The position numbers and the translations under genes were made by a program. 64,000 nucleotides of DNA from CALDTK01 sp965215115 (GTDB lineage Bacteria > Bacteroidota > Bacteroidia > Chitinophagales > Saprospiraceae). The notes under the pieces were generated by a model. That model was not told the DNA's origin. It did no database searches and was given only the letters and a program-made list of their open reading frames with translations. Below, one piece after another: positions 7,643-16,457 of the stretch (positions are counted from its first letter, which is position 1; every line of letters begins with the position of its first letter). The DNA lies in the NCBI GenBank assembly GCA_965215115.1, contig OZ244050.1, positions 2,046,001 through 2,110,000 on the forward strand, written 5' to 3'.

Positions 7643-8515
7643 CTACAGCTTAACCACCCGGGCGTGGGCCGAGGCACCGTCGGGGTAACCTATCCGTAGC
7701 ACGTAGACCCCTGTGGGCAGGGCTTTCGCGTCGATGAACCCACGCCCATCGATCTCACCCACCATCGAGGTCGCGCCGAGTTGGTTGATGAGCTCGTAGC
7801 GGGCCGTAGGTTCGCCAGCGAAGTCGAGCACGAGGAAGTCGGCGAATGGATTTGGATAGACCTCCGAAGCCGCCAGGGCGCGGGACTCCTGGATCGAACT
7901 CGTGAAACAGTCCCCACCGGAGGGGTTGAGCAGTAAGGCGTTGTCGCGGTAGACGCAGCGAAGCGTAGTCCCGACATCGAGGACGCAGCCGACGACGCCC
8001 AGCAGACCGTCGCGCAGCGCGCCGATCCCTTCGACGACCGTGTTGGCCCGGCCGGGACCATCCGTGGAGCGCACCCGGTAGAGGCGGCGCGAGACGCCGT
8101 CGCCGAGGGTGGTGTCTCCGGTGGCGACGACGACGTAGGGGCAGGGTGCGGTCGGTCTGTAGCGATTGAACTGCCGGATGGTGTCCCCGACGCGGGCGCC
8201 AAAGTTGTAGAGTATGCCCTCCTCACCGGCTCTGCGTAGCACGATTCGGTCGGCGCCGTCGGCGCGCAACAGAAATTCGGTACCGCGGAAATCGTCGCCA
8301 CTCGCCGACGTAGAGCTTAGCACCTTGCGGTAGGTCCGTCCGTCGACGAGGGTATCGCCTCCGATACGGAAGCGTTCGGTGACGGATTCGGGGGAGAAGT
8401 TCGAGTTGCGATCAATGTTCCACTGGAGGCCCGCGTCAAAGATGGACTGTGCGGCGAGGGGTGCGCCGAGACTGGCGAGCGGCACCACGGCGAGGAAGAG
8501 TAAGCGTCGGAGCAT
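7643..8515 (-). CDS. T9SS type A sorting domain protein
   Basis: 290 aa. The start at 8515 (MLRRLLFLAVV) was chosen over an upstream frame because it begins a clean signal peptide ending near PLAAQ. The body is beta-rich with no recognised catalytic motif. The C-terminal ~75 residues are a sorting domain: VYPNPF, a central INQLGA and LPTGVYVLRIGY before the basic end ARVVKL. By family knowledge it is exported by T9SS and anchored at the cell surface. It lies 31 bp downstream of another T9SS gene on the same strand, probably one operon. Confidence 0.75.
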   Translation of the reverse strand: MLRRLLFLAVVPLASLGAPLAAQSIFDAGLQWNIDRNSNFSPESVTERFRIGGDTLVDGRTYRKVLSSTSASGDDFRGTEFLLRADGADRIVLRRAGEEGILYNFGARVGDTIRQFNRYRPTAPCPYVVVATGDTTLGDGVSRRLYRVRSTDGPGRANTVVEGIGALRDGLLGVVGCVLDVGTTLRCVYRDNALLLNPSGGDCFTSSIQESRALAASEVYPNPFADFLVLDFAGEPTARYELINQLGATSMVGEIDGRGFIDAKALPTGVYVLRIGYPDGASAHARVVKL

Positions 8516-8546
8516 GGGTTTGGGGTTTAGCTGTGACAGAGAAAGG

Positions 8547-10241
8547 CTATTGGACGATGACACGTGCGCTGCTCGTGCCCCACTGTAGGACGTAGGCGCC
8601 GGCGGGGAGCGCAAGCGGCAGGGAGACACGGTGAGCGCCATCGGTCGGGGTGACTAGCAGGGTGCGCCCGAGAGCGTCGTAGACGGTAATCTGCGGCGGG
8701 CTAACCCCCTGCTCGTCGAGCCACTCGAGGCGTAGGGTCCCCCCGCTCGTCACGGGATTTGGCGCGTGACGGAAAGTGGGGCGGCGAGTGTCACGGCCGA
8801 CGTATTCGACATCGTGGAGGTCGGTGAGCCGGATGACGCCGTCGGCGAGGCCGCAGTCCCCCCGGTAGCAGCCGTCGCGCCCGAGCCGCATGAGCAGGGA
8901 GCGCGCGTAGTCGAACTCACCGGGTTGATCCATCCGGAGGTCGGCGGCGAGCCAGATGGCGGTCGGGTCGTTGAGCGAGATATCGTTGATGAACGCGGCA
9001 CCCTCGACCACGCCCAGGACCTCACCCTCGTACCCATATCCGTCGCGGCCGCGGCGCGGGTCGATGAGCCGCTCCCACTTCTTCTCCCCGGTATACGGAT
9101 CGAGCGCCAGGAGGTACAGGAAGCTCGCTGCGTAGCCCTGCGCCTCGCCGACGGGGTAGGTCGCGATCCCGTAGAGGAGCATGTGGTCCGCGACCGGATC
9201 GTAGCGCATGCCCCCGAAGCGGTAGGTGCGGAAGTCGGCATACTTCGGGTAATACTCCCAGGTAGGCCCAGCCTGGTGGCGGTTCATGCCGATGATGCGG
9301 ATGACGCCGAACCCGCCGTACAGGAAGCGGGTAATGCTGTCACGCTCCGGGTAGGCGACGACAAAGTTGTCGGCGTCGACGAGGCCAATCTTCGGGTTGT
9401 AAATGTCGTCGCGATTACCGAACAGGGTGGTGTTATGGATGAACCACTCCCGTTCCATCTTGCCGCTCTTTTTCGAGTATAAACTGATGCAAATGCTGTC
9501 ACCGTTTTGAATCTCTTTGTGCGACCAGGTGTCGTACCCGACCACCGCGACGCTCGGGAGTTGGTCGTAGACATCCAGGTCGGTGGGGATGTACGGCCTG
9601 TTACCGCTGCCGACGTGATTCAAGTCGATGGTATCGAGCAGGTTGGCCCGGTGATCTGTGACGAATATGTGGGTCGTTAAGGGGTCCTGCCGACGGTTCT
9701 CGTATGTTTGACGATGACGCAGGGCGGTGTAATACCGCGTGGCAGTCATTCGCTCGGGTCCTTCTATCATTCCGCCAGTTGGACCCAAACACTGTATGTA
9801 GCTGTGGCCGGGGGTGGGTGTCGCGACCCTATTCCGAGCTAGGCGTTTACCCTCGGCATCGTAGCAGTCTATGTTGAAATAGAGCTTCGTGGAGGAGATG
9901 CTCGCGTCGGTGGCACCACCGCTCATACATACGTCTCCCGCCAGAGCGCCTTTCCCGCTGCTCGCCCCGGTCAAGCGGTCGTCGTTGGGAAGGGTGAGCT
10001 GGGAGTTTCCGTCCCCGCGAAGGCTGTAGTGCGCAACGCTAAAATAGTGGTTCGCGAGGTCACCCCTATACGTATTAATTCGCAGAGTGGCTACCTTAGC
10101 TGAGGTATCGTAGGTCATGGCCATCGCGTGTTCTAGGGTACCCAGGCCTACAATGACGGCGGTGTCGCGAAGGAGTTGGGCTCGCAATTGGGTGGAGATC
10201 GCGAAGGCGAGAATGATGATGTATAAAGTAGGGCGCCGCAT
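8547..10241 (-). CDS. T9SS type A sorting domain protein
   Basis: 564 aa with a signal peptide (residues 1-22, ending QLRAQ). The passenger resembles a long propeller-like or lectin-like sheet protein with repeated aromatic strands (YGGFGVIRI, FRTYRFGGMRYD) and contains the phrase DPYTGEKKWERL. I do not recognise a family. The C-terminus is a sorting domain: HAPNPV, ITVYDALGRTL, LPAGAYVLQWG. First gene of a probable two-gene operon with 7643-8515. No GTTTT-hairpin occurs in this gene or its two T9SS neighbours. Confidence 0.75.
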   Translation of the reverse strand: MRRPTLYIIILAFAISTQLRAQLLRDTAVIVGLGTLEHAMAMTYDTSAKVATLRINTYRGDLANHYFSVAHYSLRGDGNSQLTLPNDDRLTGASSGKGALAGDVCMSGGATDASISSTKLYFNIDCYDAEGKRLARNRVATPTPGHSYIQCLGPTGGMIEGPERMTATRYYTALRHRQTYENRRQDPLTTHIFVTDHRANLLDTIDLNHVGSGNRPYIPTDLDVYDQLPSVAVVGYDTWSHKEIQNGDSICISLYSKKSGKMEREWFIHNTTLFGNRDDIYNPKIGLVDADNFVVAYPERDSITRFLYGGFGVIRIIGMNRHQAGPTWEYYPKYADFRTYRFGGMRYDPVADHMLLYGIATYPVGEAQGYAASFLYLLALDPYTGEKKWERLIDPRRGRDGYGYEGEVLGVVEGAAFINDISLNDPTAIWLAADLRMDQPGEFDYARSLLMRLGRDGCYRGDCGLADGVIRLTDLHDVEYVGRDTRRPTFRHAPNPVTSGGTLRLEWLDEQGVSPPQITVYDALGRTLLVTPTDGAHRVSLPLALPAGAYVLQWGTSSARVIVQ

Positions 10242-10360
10242 ACGGTGCTATTTGATGGGTGTACGGAGGATGCGTGAGCCCCCACCGCGCGCTCGTGCGT
10301 CGCGGCGGGGGCAGCAGCATGGATGGACAAGTCGTCGGGGACGGGAGTTGCCTCGGGGCG

Positions 10361-13300
10361 CTACTCTAACTTGGTAGCGCGCTCGGCCATTAGCTCGCGT
10401 CCGTCGGCGGCAAGGAGGCGGACGTAGTATACGCCGCTAGGTTGCCGCGCGAGGTCGAGATCTAGCTGGGACTGTCCACCGAGCGATCGATCGAGCAAGA
10501 CCCGGCCGTTGGCGTCGACTACGACGGCCCTTACGGCCTCATCGATCAGTTCGGACGGAACCACTAGGAGAAAGCTGCCCAGGCTCGGGTTCGGGCTCAA
10601 CAGCGCGGCCCCACGGTTGCCGAGGTCGAGACGGAGCTGCTCGGGGGCGCGGTCGCCGGCTTCCTCAGCGATATCGTAGCCGTAGTTGCCGACCACCTCG
10701 CCGGTGAGTAGCCAGAGCACCGCGCGGGCGTTGCCTTCGTTGTTGGCCGAGGTCTGGCCGTCACGGTTGAGCGCGAACGTGCGCAGCTGCGCGAGGGTAG
10801 CGTCCTTGGCCGTGTAGCGTCCGCGGGCCTCGCGGAAGCCTAGGTATGCCTCCTGGATTTGTACGAAAGCCTTATCCCGCAGTCCGATCTGGGGCAGGAG
10901 TTTGCGGGCGGCTGCGAGCCGACCCTCGGCCACGAGCCCGCCGTAGACGAACCGCACCTGATCCAACTCGACGGTAGGCCCACTCTCTAGGGTGCGCGAG
11001 ATCAGCGCACCGACGGTGCGATCCGCGGACTCACCCATCGGACGGTAATGGGCTACTGGCCCTTGGGCTGCTCCGTCACGTTCGGACTCGTGCAATGGAG
11101 ACAAGGGCATGGAGTACCGCACTGGCGCAATCGCTTGCCCACCGTCGGTGCCCTCGGCGATGGCCTTCTCGTAGTCTTCCAAGCCGATGACCGTGGACTC
11201 GGTAGCTTCGGGCTGGTTACCGCCCGGGGCCTGTAGGGGGGATAAGTAACCACAGCTCTCGCCAGAATGCGGGTAGTCGGAGAGGGTCCACCCGGTGCCG
11301 CTGGCCGTGATGTCGTAGCAGGAGTTATCGGTCTTAGACTGGTACACCGACGTGGACACCCAACCGATCGACCCGAGGTCCGTGCCGGCAATATTGGTGA
11401 AGCAGTTTGTCGGCGTGAACTGGCCATCGAGCATCCCCTGCTCCCCACTGTAATCCGCCTTGCGGATGCCGTTCCCGCCCGCGCCACTGATGTCGTTGCC
11501 CGTGATCTGGAGCTGCCGGTTGTCGCCCCCCGGGCGAACGCCGTTCCAAAAGCCCTCGATCGTATTGCACTCGATCCTACCCCAGGTCATGCTGTTGTAG
11601 GTCGACACGGCGTAGATGCCGATCCCGAGCGCGGTCGTGGGACTGCGGATGGTGTTTTGCTCGGCTACGAAGTGGCTATTGCCCGCGAAGACCAATCCCG
11701 CCGTAGCACCCTGGCCGTCGATGACGTTCCTAGCTACGTAGCTGTGGGTTTTGATGGCGCCAGCCTGTCCGAGCGTGACCGCGGAAAGGACATTATCATG
11801 GAAAATGTTGTCGGCGATGTAAAAACCACCGCTGATCGGCGTGGTCGACTCCGAGCGTACGCCGTGTTGGCAATCGTCGAAGTGGTTGTTCATAATCGGG
11901 CTGTCGTAGTCGATGCCGAAGATTCCCTCGCGATCGAGGTGCGCAAATGTATTGCCATTGAACTGAATGCCAGAGCAGTTCCAGACGGTTACCCCTTCGC
12001 TGTTCGTCACTCCGGCGATCTCCTCGAAGTGGTTGTTCAGGAAGGCACTTTTGTTCGGGTAGGTGTACTTCATGAAGGCAGCCGCCCGCTTGTTGTCGAT
12101 GAAGCGAGTATTCTGAGCGTGGATGACCCCACCCCAGTAGGCGCTGTTCCAGCTCTCATCCGTGTCTGTGCTCGTGTTGTAGCGCGTAGTGTACACGGCG
12201 ATGCCGGCGCCGGAGATGCTGGCGTGGTTGAGGCGGACGATCCCCGCCTGGGTGGAGAACGGAGTGGCGTAGGGGTCGGGCTGGGCGGTTTGGTCGTTAC
12301 CCTCCACCATGATGCCCTTCCAGGCGCTGTTGGCACACAGGCGCGAGATATACCCGCCGTTGACCTCGAGGACGCCGCCGCGTTGCACTACGATGGCCGT
12401 CTCGGCCGACATGTAGACGCCACACGTGATGACGAGCCTTGCCCCGGCCGGGACCACGACATCGGCGCCAATGAAGCGCGTATCCGGCCAGAAGGTAGTC
12501 CCCGTACCGATCACAATATCCTGTGTGCTCTTCGAACAGTTGGTGGTGACGTACTGTCGCTCGAGAAGGCGCGCGTAGGTACGCGACCACTGACAGGGCG
12601 ACAGCGCCAGCATGTTGGCGTTAACCCCCATGATGTTGTTGTTGTAGTTCCAATTGCAGCCCGAACTCGGCCCCCCGCAAGAGGTTTGCGAGGTGCCACC
12701 ACACATGACGTTAGCGTTCATGTCGACGCCATCACAGGACCTCTCTGATCCGCAAGTGGACTGGCTATCGTGAGCGTGCCCGAGGTTGCCACCAGCATGG
12801 ATGATCTCGTGGGTCATCACGGGGCCCCAGTAAACGTTCCCGCCGGTGTTGGCCTTCGGGAATCCCTCCAAGAAAATTTCGTTCGCCTCGTAATAAGTGT
12901 AGTGGGCAACGTCATTCGAGGCGGGCATCCGCACGTGCATACTCTGACGATTGGTCTGCGCCCACGTGGTGTACGCCTGGGTCGTGGGCCAGAGGTAGAC
13001 CCCGGGGGCGAGCTCGTTCGGGTGACTCACGCCATCGTCGTAGAGGACGAAGCGGATTCGGCTGTCCCCGATGACGCTGTTGTGGAACTGATTGCCGTTG
13101 GGGTCGTTGTTGGCGGCGGCCATGTGCTGGAACCAGTAGTTCGCCGAGCCGATCGTACGCCCGACGGCGTCCTGTGGATCGGCGGTGATGCTCCCGACCA
13201 CCCAGGGGTGAGTCGCTCCCGGGACCTGGATCATGTGGAAGTCGAGTTGGACGTTGAGCAGCGGCACCTGGAGACGGGTGGCGTCGCTGGTGTTGGCGAG

Positions 13301-13501
13301 GCAGTCGTTCTCAGGATTGACGAGTGGGCGGGCGAGCGGTACGTCGCCCGGGGGCTGGATGAGTCCCGCGCAGGCGGGTTGGACGGAAGTCTGGGCGCCC
13401 AGTTGAGTGGTGTACAGCGCACCGAGCGCAAGCAGCGTGCAAGCGACCGATCGAACGGCCTGGACCGGGCCCTTAGGGCAATCGGTCGAGTTCTCCTTCA
13501 C
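10361..13501 (-). CDS. M43-like metalloprotease with beta-helix and T9SS domain
   Basis: 1046 aa. A signal peptide ends near residue 37 (QLGAQ). The catalytic region holds the zinc motif MTHEIIHAGGNLGHAHD (HExxHxxGxxH-like with extra His/Asp, ~residue 235) and a downstream Met-turn-like NNIMGVN with SPCQWSRTYARLL, an arrangement resembling M43 cytophagalysins. Cys-rich segments (STCGSERSCDGVD) lie between them. Residues ~380-730 are right-handed beta-helix-like, with repeated N-x-F and GI/NNHF turns (LNNHFEEI, MNNHFDDC). The C-terminus is a sorting domain (LSPNPSLGSF, VVDANGRVL, PSGVYYVRLL). Probably a secreted, surface-bound protease with a carbohydrate- or surface-binding helix. Confidence 0.8.
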   Translation of the reverse strand: MKENSTDCPKGPVQAVRSVACTLLALGALYTTQLGAQTSVQPACAGLIQPPGDVPLARPLVNPENDCLANTSDATRLQVPLLNVQLDFHMIQVPGATHPWVVGSITADPQDAVGRTIGSANYWFQHMAAANNDPNGNQFHNSVIGDSRIRFVLYDDGVSHPNELAPGVYLWPTTQAYTTWAQTNRQSMHVRMPASNDVAHYTYYEANEIFLEGFPKANTGGNVYWGPVMTHEIIHAGGNLGHAHDSQSTCGSERSCDGVDMNANVMCGGTSQTSCGGPSSGCNWNYNNNIMGVNANMLALSPCQWSRTYARLLERQYVTTNCSKSTQDIVIGTGTTFWPDTRFIGADVVVPAGARLVITCGVYMSAETAIVVQRGGVLEVNGGYISRLCANSAWKGIMVEGNDQTAQPDPYATPFSTQAGIVRLNHASISGAGIAVYTTRYNTSTDTDESWNSAYWGGVIHAQNTRFIDNKRAAAFMKYTYPNKSAFLNNHFEEIAGVTNSEGVTVWNCSGIQFNGNTFAHLDREGIFGIDYDSPIMNNHFDDCQHGVRSESTTPISGGFYIADNIFHDNVLSAVTLGQAGAIKTHSYVARNVIDGQGATAGLVFAGNSHFVAEQNTIRSPTTALGIGIYAVSTYNSMTWGRIECNTIEGFWNGVRPGGDNRQLQITGNDISGAGGNGIRKADYSGEQGMLDGQFTPTNCFTNIAGTDLGSIGWVSTSVYQSKTDNSCYDITASGTGWTLSDYPHSGESCGYLSPLQAPGGNQPEATESTVIGLEDYEKAIAEGTDGGQAIAPVRYSMPLSPLHESERDGAAQGPVAHYRPMGESADRTVGALISRTLESGPTVELDQVRFVYGGLVAEGRLAAARKLLPQIGLRDKAFVQIQEAYLGFREARGRYTAKDATLAQLRTFALNRDGQTSANNEGNARAVLWLLTGEVVGNYGYDIAEEAGDRAPEQLRLDLGNRGAALLSPNPSLGSFLLVVPSELIDEAVRAVVVDANGRVLLDRSLGGQSQLDLDLARQPSGVYYVRLLAADGRELMAERATKLE

Positions 13502-13711
13502 CGCAGGTCCGTTGGGAAGGCGAGAGAGAGAGAGAGAGAGGAAGTCTAGTCATGATTCGAGGATTTTGGATGAAGAGACGTGATCGCGGTAGGCCTACCG
13601 AACGGGCGTAAAGCTCGGCCGCGGATCGCTTACCTAGTAGACCAGTTACTCTCGCGGCACCACAATCATCTGTTGCTCATTATTTTACGCCTCCTAGTGG
13701 GTGTCAAATTT

Positions 13712-13726
13712 GTTTTGCCGAAAGGC
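13712..13726 (+). repeat. GTTTT-hairpin, stem GCC/GGC, loop GAAA
   Basis: Intergenic, 127 nt upstream of the XRE regulator start. Confidence 0.85.
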
Positions 13727-13839
13727 GACAACTGTCAGGCTGAGCTTTACACTTTAGCGACTTGCGTAAAACTGTGCTTGCCAGCTGCTCTGGCTGGAGG
13801 ATCGCTGGAACCGTGGCGGCACCGTAACCTGCGCAGGAT

Positions 13840-13847
13840 TACTTTTG
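13840..13847 (+). promoter_or_regulatory. -7 box TACTTTTG with very short leader
   Basis: Matches TAnnTTTG and ends 5 nt before the ATG at 13853. It was used to choose that start. Confidence 0.5.
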
Positions 13848-13852
13848 AGTCC

Positions 13853-14848
13853 ATGCTTACGCGCCAAAAATCTTTAGCCCACCTGCGTTCGGCTCTAGAC
13901 TCCGATGTTTTCGGCGTGGCGATGCGGAGTTTTGGCGAAAGCCTCAAGGCCGCACTAAAGGCCCAATCGGTGTCTCAGCAGCAGCTGGCCGATGTCCTAC
14001 GGGTAACGCGACAGACCGTGAGCAACAAGATTTCCTGCGCGACTCCGTGGACGGCTCAGGAGATGTTGCTCCTCTCGGAAACCTTTGGCGTACCCCTGCA
14101 GAACCCCTACTCCGCGGTACATAGCCTCCAGCTCACTCCGGGCTACGTGCCGGAGGGAGCTTTCTGCTTGGAGAGCTACTTGTCGGCGCTCGAGAGCGAG
14201 TTCTCACCCTCGGCGCCCCTGCACGCCCGCCTCGATATCATCTCTACCGACCTACCGATCTTTTATTTCTTACCCACCCTCGAACTGTTCGCCTTCAAGA
14301 TGTACAGCTACGCCCGGGCGAGGGTGGGAGATTCCGAGATGGAGCCCTTTGGCGAACCGTGGATCGAGGAGGTGCGAAGGTTTCACTCCCGCGCGGAGGC
14401 TCTCGCTGCGAGGTACTTTAGGATTTACCGCCGCGAGGTGTGGGGGGCGAATCCGATCGGGAGCGTTTGTAGGAGACTCGAACGCCACCGAGACCTCGGT
14501 TACGTCGCGCCGGAGATGCTCCGGCTGCTCACCGGCTGCCTCCGCGTGCTTTTAGGCAGCCTCGGTGAGCGCTACCATGATTCGGATGAGGAATTGCAGT
14601 TGCGTTATAACCCGGACCGTTCGACGAGTACGATCTACTGTGCCTCTGTCAACAACGTCCCGGTGCGGGGGCACCTGACCTACGACCATCCGTACTACTT
14701 CACAGCCGATACTCCGGCGTCGCTTGATTTCCTTAAGGAGTGTACGCAGTCCGCCTGGCGATCCTCGGCGCGACTCCCCCTGAGCACATGGCGCGCGTAC
14801 GACGAGCGGATGAGGAGAACGATCGCCCGGGTGGAAGCTGGGCGCTGA
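13853..14848 (+). CDS. XRE-family transcriptional regulator with large C-terminal domain
   Basis: 331 aa from the ATG at 13853; the frame is open upstream to 13580 but that part is not protein-like. Residues ~26-80 are a helix-turn-helix of the XRE type (SLKAALKAQ, SQQQLADVL, TRQTVSNKI). The remaining ~250 residues are predicted helical, with no recognised sensor domain. A GTTTT-hairpin encodes F-G-E-S just before the HTH. Transcribed divergently from the T9SS metalloprotease, which it might control (inference). Confidence 0.7.
   Translation: MLTRQKSLAHLRSALDSDVFGVAMRSFGESLKAALKAQSVSQQQLADVLRVTRQTVSNKISCATPWTAQEMLLLSETFGVPLQNPYSAVHSLQLTPGYVPEGAFCLESYLSALESEFSPSAPLHARLDIISTDLPIFYFLPTLELFAFKMYSYARARVGDSEMEPFGEPWIEEVRRFHSRAEALAARYFRIYRREVWGANPIGSVCRRLERHRDLGYVAPEMLRLLTGCLRVLLGSLGERYHDSDEELQLRYNPDRSTSTIYCASVNNVPVRGHLTYDHPYYFTADTPASLDFLKECTQSAWRSSARLPLSTWRAYDERMRRTIARVEAGR
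13929..13943 (+). repeat. GTTTT-hairpin, stem GGC/GCC, loop GAAA
   Basis: Sense in the XRE regulator, read F-G-E-S. Confidence 0.9.
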
Positions 14849-15036
14849 CTACGGGGCTGCGTAACGCGGGAGTGTCGATACTATAGCCTGTCCCTGCTAC
14901 AACTCAGTCACCCAACTCGACACTTCAGTCCATCCCACCCCGACATCGCCTGCATACCCCGTGATCTTTGGAGCGTCAAAGGGACGAAGCCACTCCGGCC
15001 GTCGTCTCCGAACTCTCATCTCTCAACGCTCAACTC

Positions 15037-15696
15037 ATGAAGACCTTCCTCACCACCGCCCTCTTCCTCGCTTTCACCCTCGCCACCGGCACCTCCGTTT
15101 TGGCGCAAGCCGCCTGGGAGGCCCCGCTCCGCTCGCAGATTCAGCAATTCAACCTCCTCAACGATGGGGACGACCTCTCCTACGTCACCGCCACCACCGA
15201 GCGCATCGCGGCCGCCAACCCGAAGGCCTGGCTCCCGAACTACTACGCCGCGCACTTCAACCTGCTCAAGCACTGGGTGGCCGGCGAGAAGGGTTGCGAG
15301 GCCTGCGTCGAGAAGACCGACGCCTTCCTCGCCAAGGCCGAGGCTGCCGAGGCCAACAACTCGGAGGTCATGACGCTACGCGCCAGCTACTACCAGGCCA
15401 TGCTGCAGCTGCACCCGATGCGCGCGCCCTTCTACGGACCGAAGGCCGGCGCCCTGCTCGAGGCCGCGATGGCGGCCGACGCCACCAACCCCCGCGCCGC
15501 CTCCCTAATGGGCCAGAACCTGTGGTACACGCCGAGCATGTTCGGCGGCGGCATGGACAAGGCTAAGCCCTACCTCGCGAAGGCCGTCGCCCTCTTCGAC
15601 GCCGAGGCGGCCGATGCGGATCGTAGTGACCTGCTACCGACCTGGGGCGCCGGACGCGCGAAAGCGCTGAACGCCCAAGCGCTGGCGAGCAAATAA
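15037..15696 (+). CDS. Exported TPR-like protein
   Basis: 219 aa from the ATG at 15037 (MKTFLTTALF), which opens a textbook signal peptide ending SVLAQA. The VLAQA cleavage region is itself a GTTTT-hairpin copy. The mature part is alpha-helical and alanine-rich with TPR-like spacing (NPKAWLPNYYAAHF, LLEAAMAADATNPRAASL, AKPYLAKAVALF). Similar small periplasmic proteins are common in Bacteroidota, but the function is unknown. A covarying hairpin array starts 5 nt after the stop codon. Confidence 0.7.
   Translation: MKTFLTTALFLAFTLATGTSVLAQAAWEAPLRSQIQQFNLLNDGDDLSYVTATTERIAAANPKAWLPNYYAAHFNLLKHWVAGEKGCEACVEKTDAFLAKAEAAEANNSEVMTLRASYYQAMLQLHPMRAPFYGPKAGALLEAAMAADATNPRAASLMGQNLWYTPSMFGGGMDKAKPYLAKAVALFDAEAADADRSDLLPTWGAGRAKALNAQALASK
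15097..15111 (+). repeat. GTTTT-hairpin, stem GGC/GCC, loop GCAA
   Basis: Sense. Encodes V-L-A-Q-A, the signal peptidase site region of the TPR-like protein. Confidence 0.9.
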
Positions 15697-15701
15697 ATAT
15701 A

Positions 15702-15933
15702 GGGCGCTGCGCTAGTTGGGCGCTGCGCTAGTTGGGCGGCCTGCGGCCTAGATGGGCGCAACGCTAGTTGGGCGCTGCGCTAGTTGGGCGGCTTCGCCTA
15801 GATGGGCCTTGCGAGCGCGCCGTGCGAACGTTGCACGGGACGATAGCACAGCCCAATTAGCGTAGCGCCCATCTAGCACAGCGTGCGCCCATCTAGCACG
15901 AAGTGCGCCCACCTAGACTGCGAAGCAGTCGCC
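15702..15933. repeat. TGGGC-hairpin-TAG array: six direct and four inverted units
   Basis: Direct units with 3-nt loops: GC-TGC-GC twice, GGCC-TGC-GGCC, GC-AAC-GC, GC-TGC-GC, GGC-TTC-GCC. After a ~50-nt centre the units run on the other strand: GC-TAC-GC, GCAC-GCT-GTGC, GCAC-TTC-GTGC, and a 6-bp stem GACTGC-TTC-GCAGTC at 15916-15930. Stem sequence and length vary while complementarity, loop length and the GGGC and TAG flanks hold. Confidence 0.85.
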
Positions 15934-15947
15934 TTCAAACCTTCCTC

Positions 15948-16421
15948 ATGTCTCCCACCGGTATCCTCCACACCGCCGCCGCCGTCACCGCCCTCGTCAC
16001 GGGGACGGTGGCGCTGGCCGGTCCGGGCTTCTCGCTGCGGCACCGGCGCTTCGGGTACGCCTACGTGGCGGCGATGGCGGTGATGCTCGGGACGGCCTTC
16101 GGGATCTACCGCATGTTCGGCACCTGGGGACCGTTCCACTACCTGGCCGTCGTGTCGAGCGTCACGCTGATCGGCGGGATGATCCCACTGTGGCTCAAGC
16201 GCCCGCGCGACAACTACCGCGTGTGGCACCTGGCATTCATGTTCTGGTCGCTCGCCGGGCTCTACGCCGCCCTCGTCGCGGAGACGGGCACGCGCGCACT
16301 GCCGCAACTCGGCTGGGGCTTCGTGATCGGGGGCACCTTCGCCGTCATGGCCGCCGCCAACATCCTCTACCGCCGGAAGCTCAAAGGCTGGATGGCGCTC
16401 ACGCAGGGTGGTGCCATCTAG
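15948..16421 (+). CDS. DUF2306-like four-helix membrane protein
   Basis: 157 aa from the ATG at 15948 (MSPTGILHTAAA); an in-frame ATG at 15903 lies inside the repeat array and is unlikely. Four or five hydrophobic helices, with HTAAAVTALVTGTVAL at the start, RHRRFGYAYV, HYLAVVSSVTL and WHLAFMFWSLAGLYAAL. The pattern of a His in helix 1, an arginine-rich loop and H(x)n in later helices matches DUF2306 inner-membrane proteins of unknown role. It lies just upstream of a sensor kinase. Confidence 0.65.
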   Translation: MSPTGILHTAAAVTALVTGTVALAGPGFSLRHRRFGYAYVAAMAVMLGTAFGIYRMFGTWGPFHYLAVVSSVTLIGGMIPLWLKRPRDNYRVWHLAFMFWSLAGLYAALVAETGTRALPQLGWGFVIGGTFAVMAAANILYRRKLKGWMALTQGGAI

Positions 16422-16447
16422 AGTGGTCGAACGGCCCCTCCTCTTCT

Positions 16448-16455
16448 TACCTTGC
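16448..16455 (+). promoter_or_regulatory. -7 box TACCTTGC adjoining the start codon
   Basis: The box ends 2 nt before the ATG at 16458. It favours that start over the TTG at 16452. Confidence 0.4.
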
Positions 16456-16457
16456 CC

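Larger units (their letters stand above)
13502..13852. other. 351-bp intergenic region with (GA)n tract
   Basis: Divergent promoter region between the metalloprotease and the XRE regulator. It holds a GA dinucleotide tract at about 13522-13540, one GTTTT-hairpin, and a TACTTTTG box. The upstream extension of the XRE frame shows no family resemblance. Confidence 0.6.

Noticed and set aside
13522..13540. (GA)n tract as a phase-variation switch
   Set aside because: Located outside any coding frame, upstream of the metalloprotease start; no evidence for switching beyond the tract itself.
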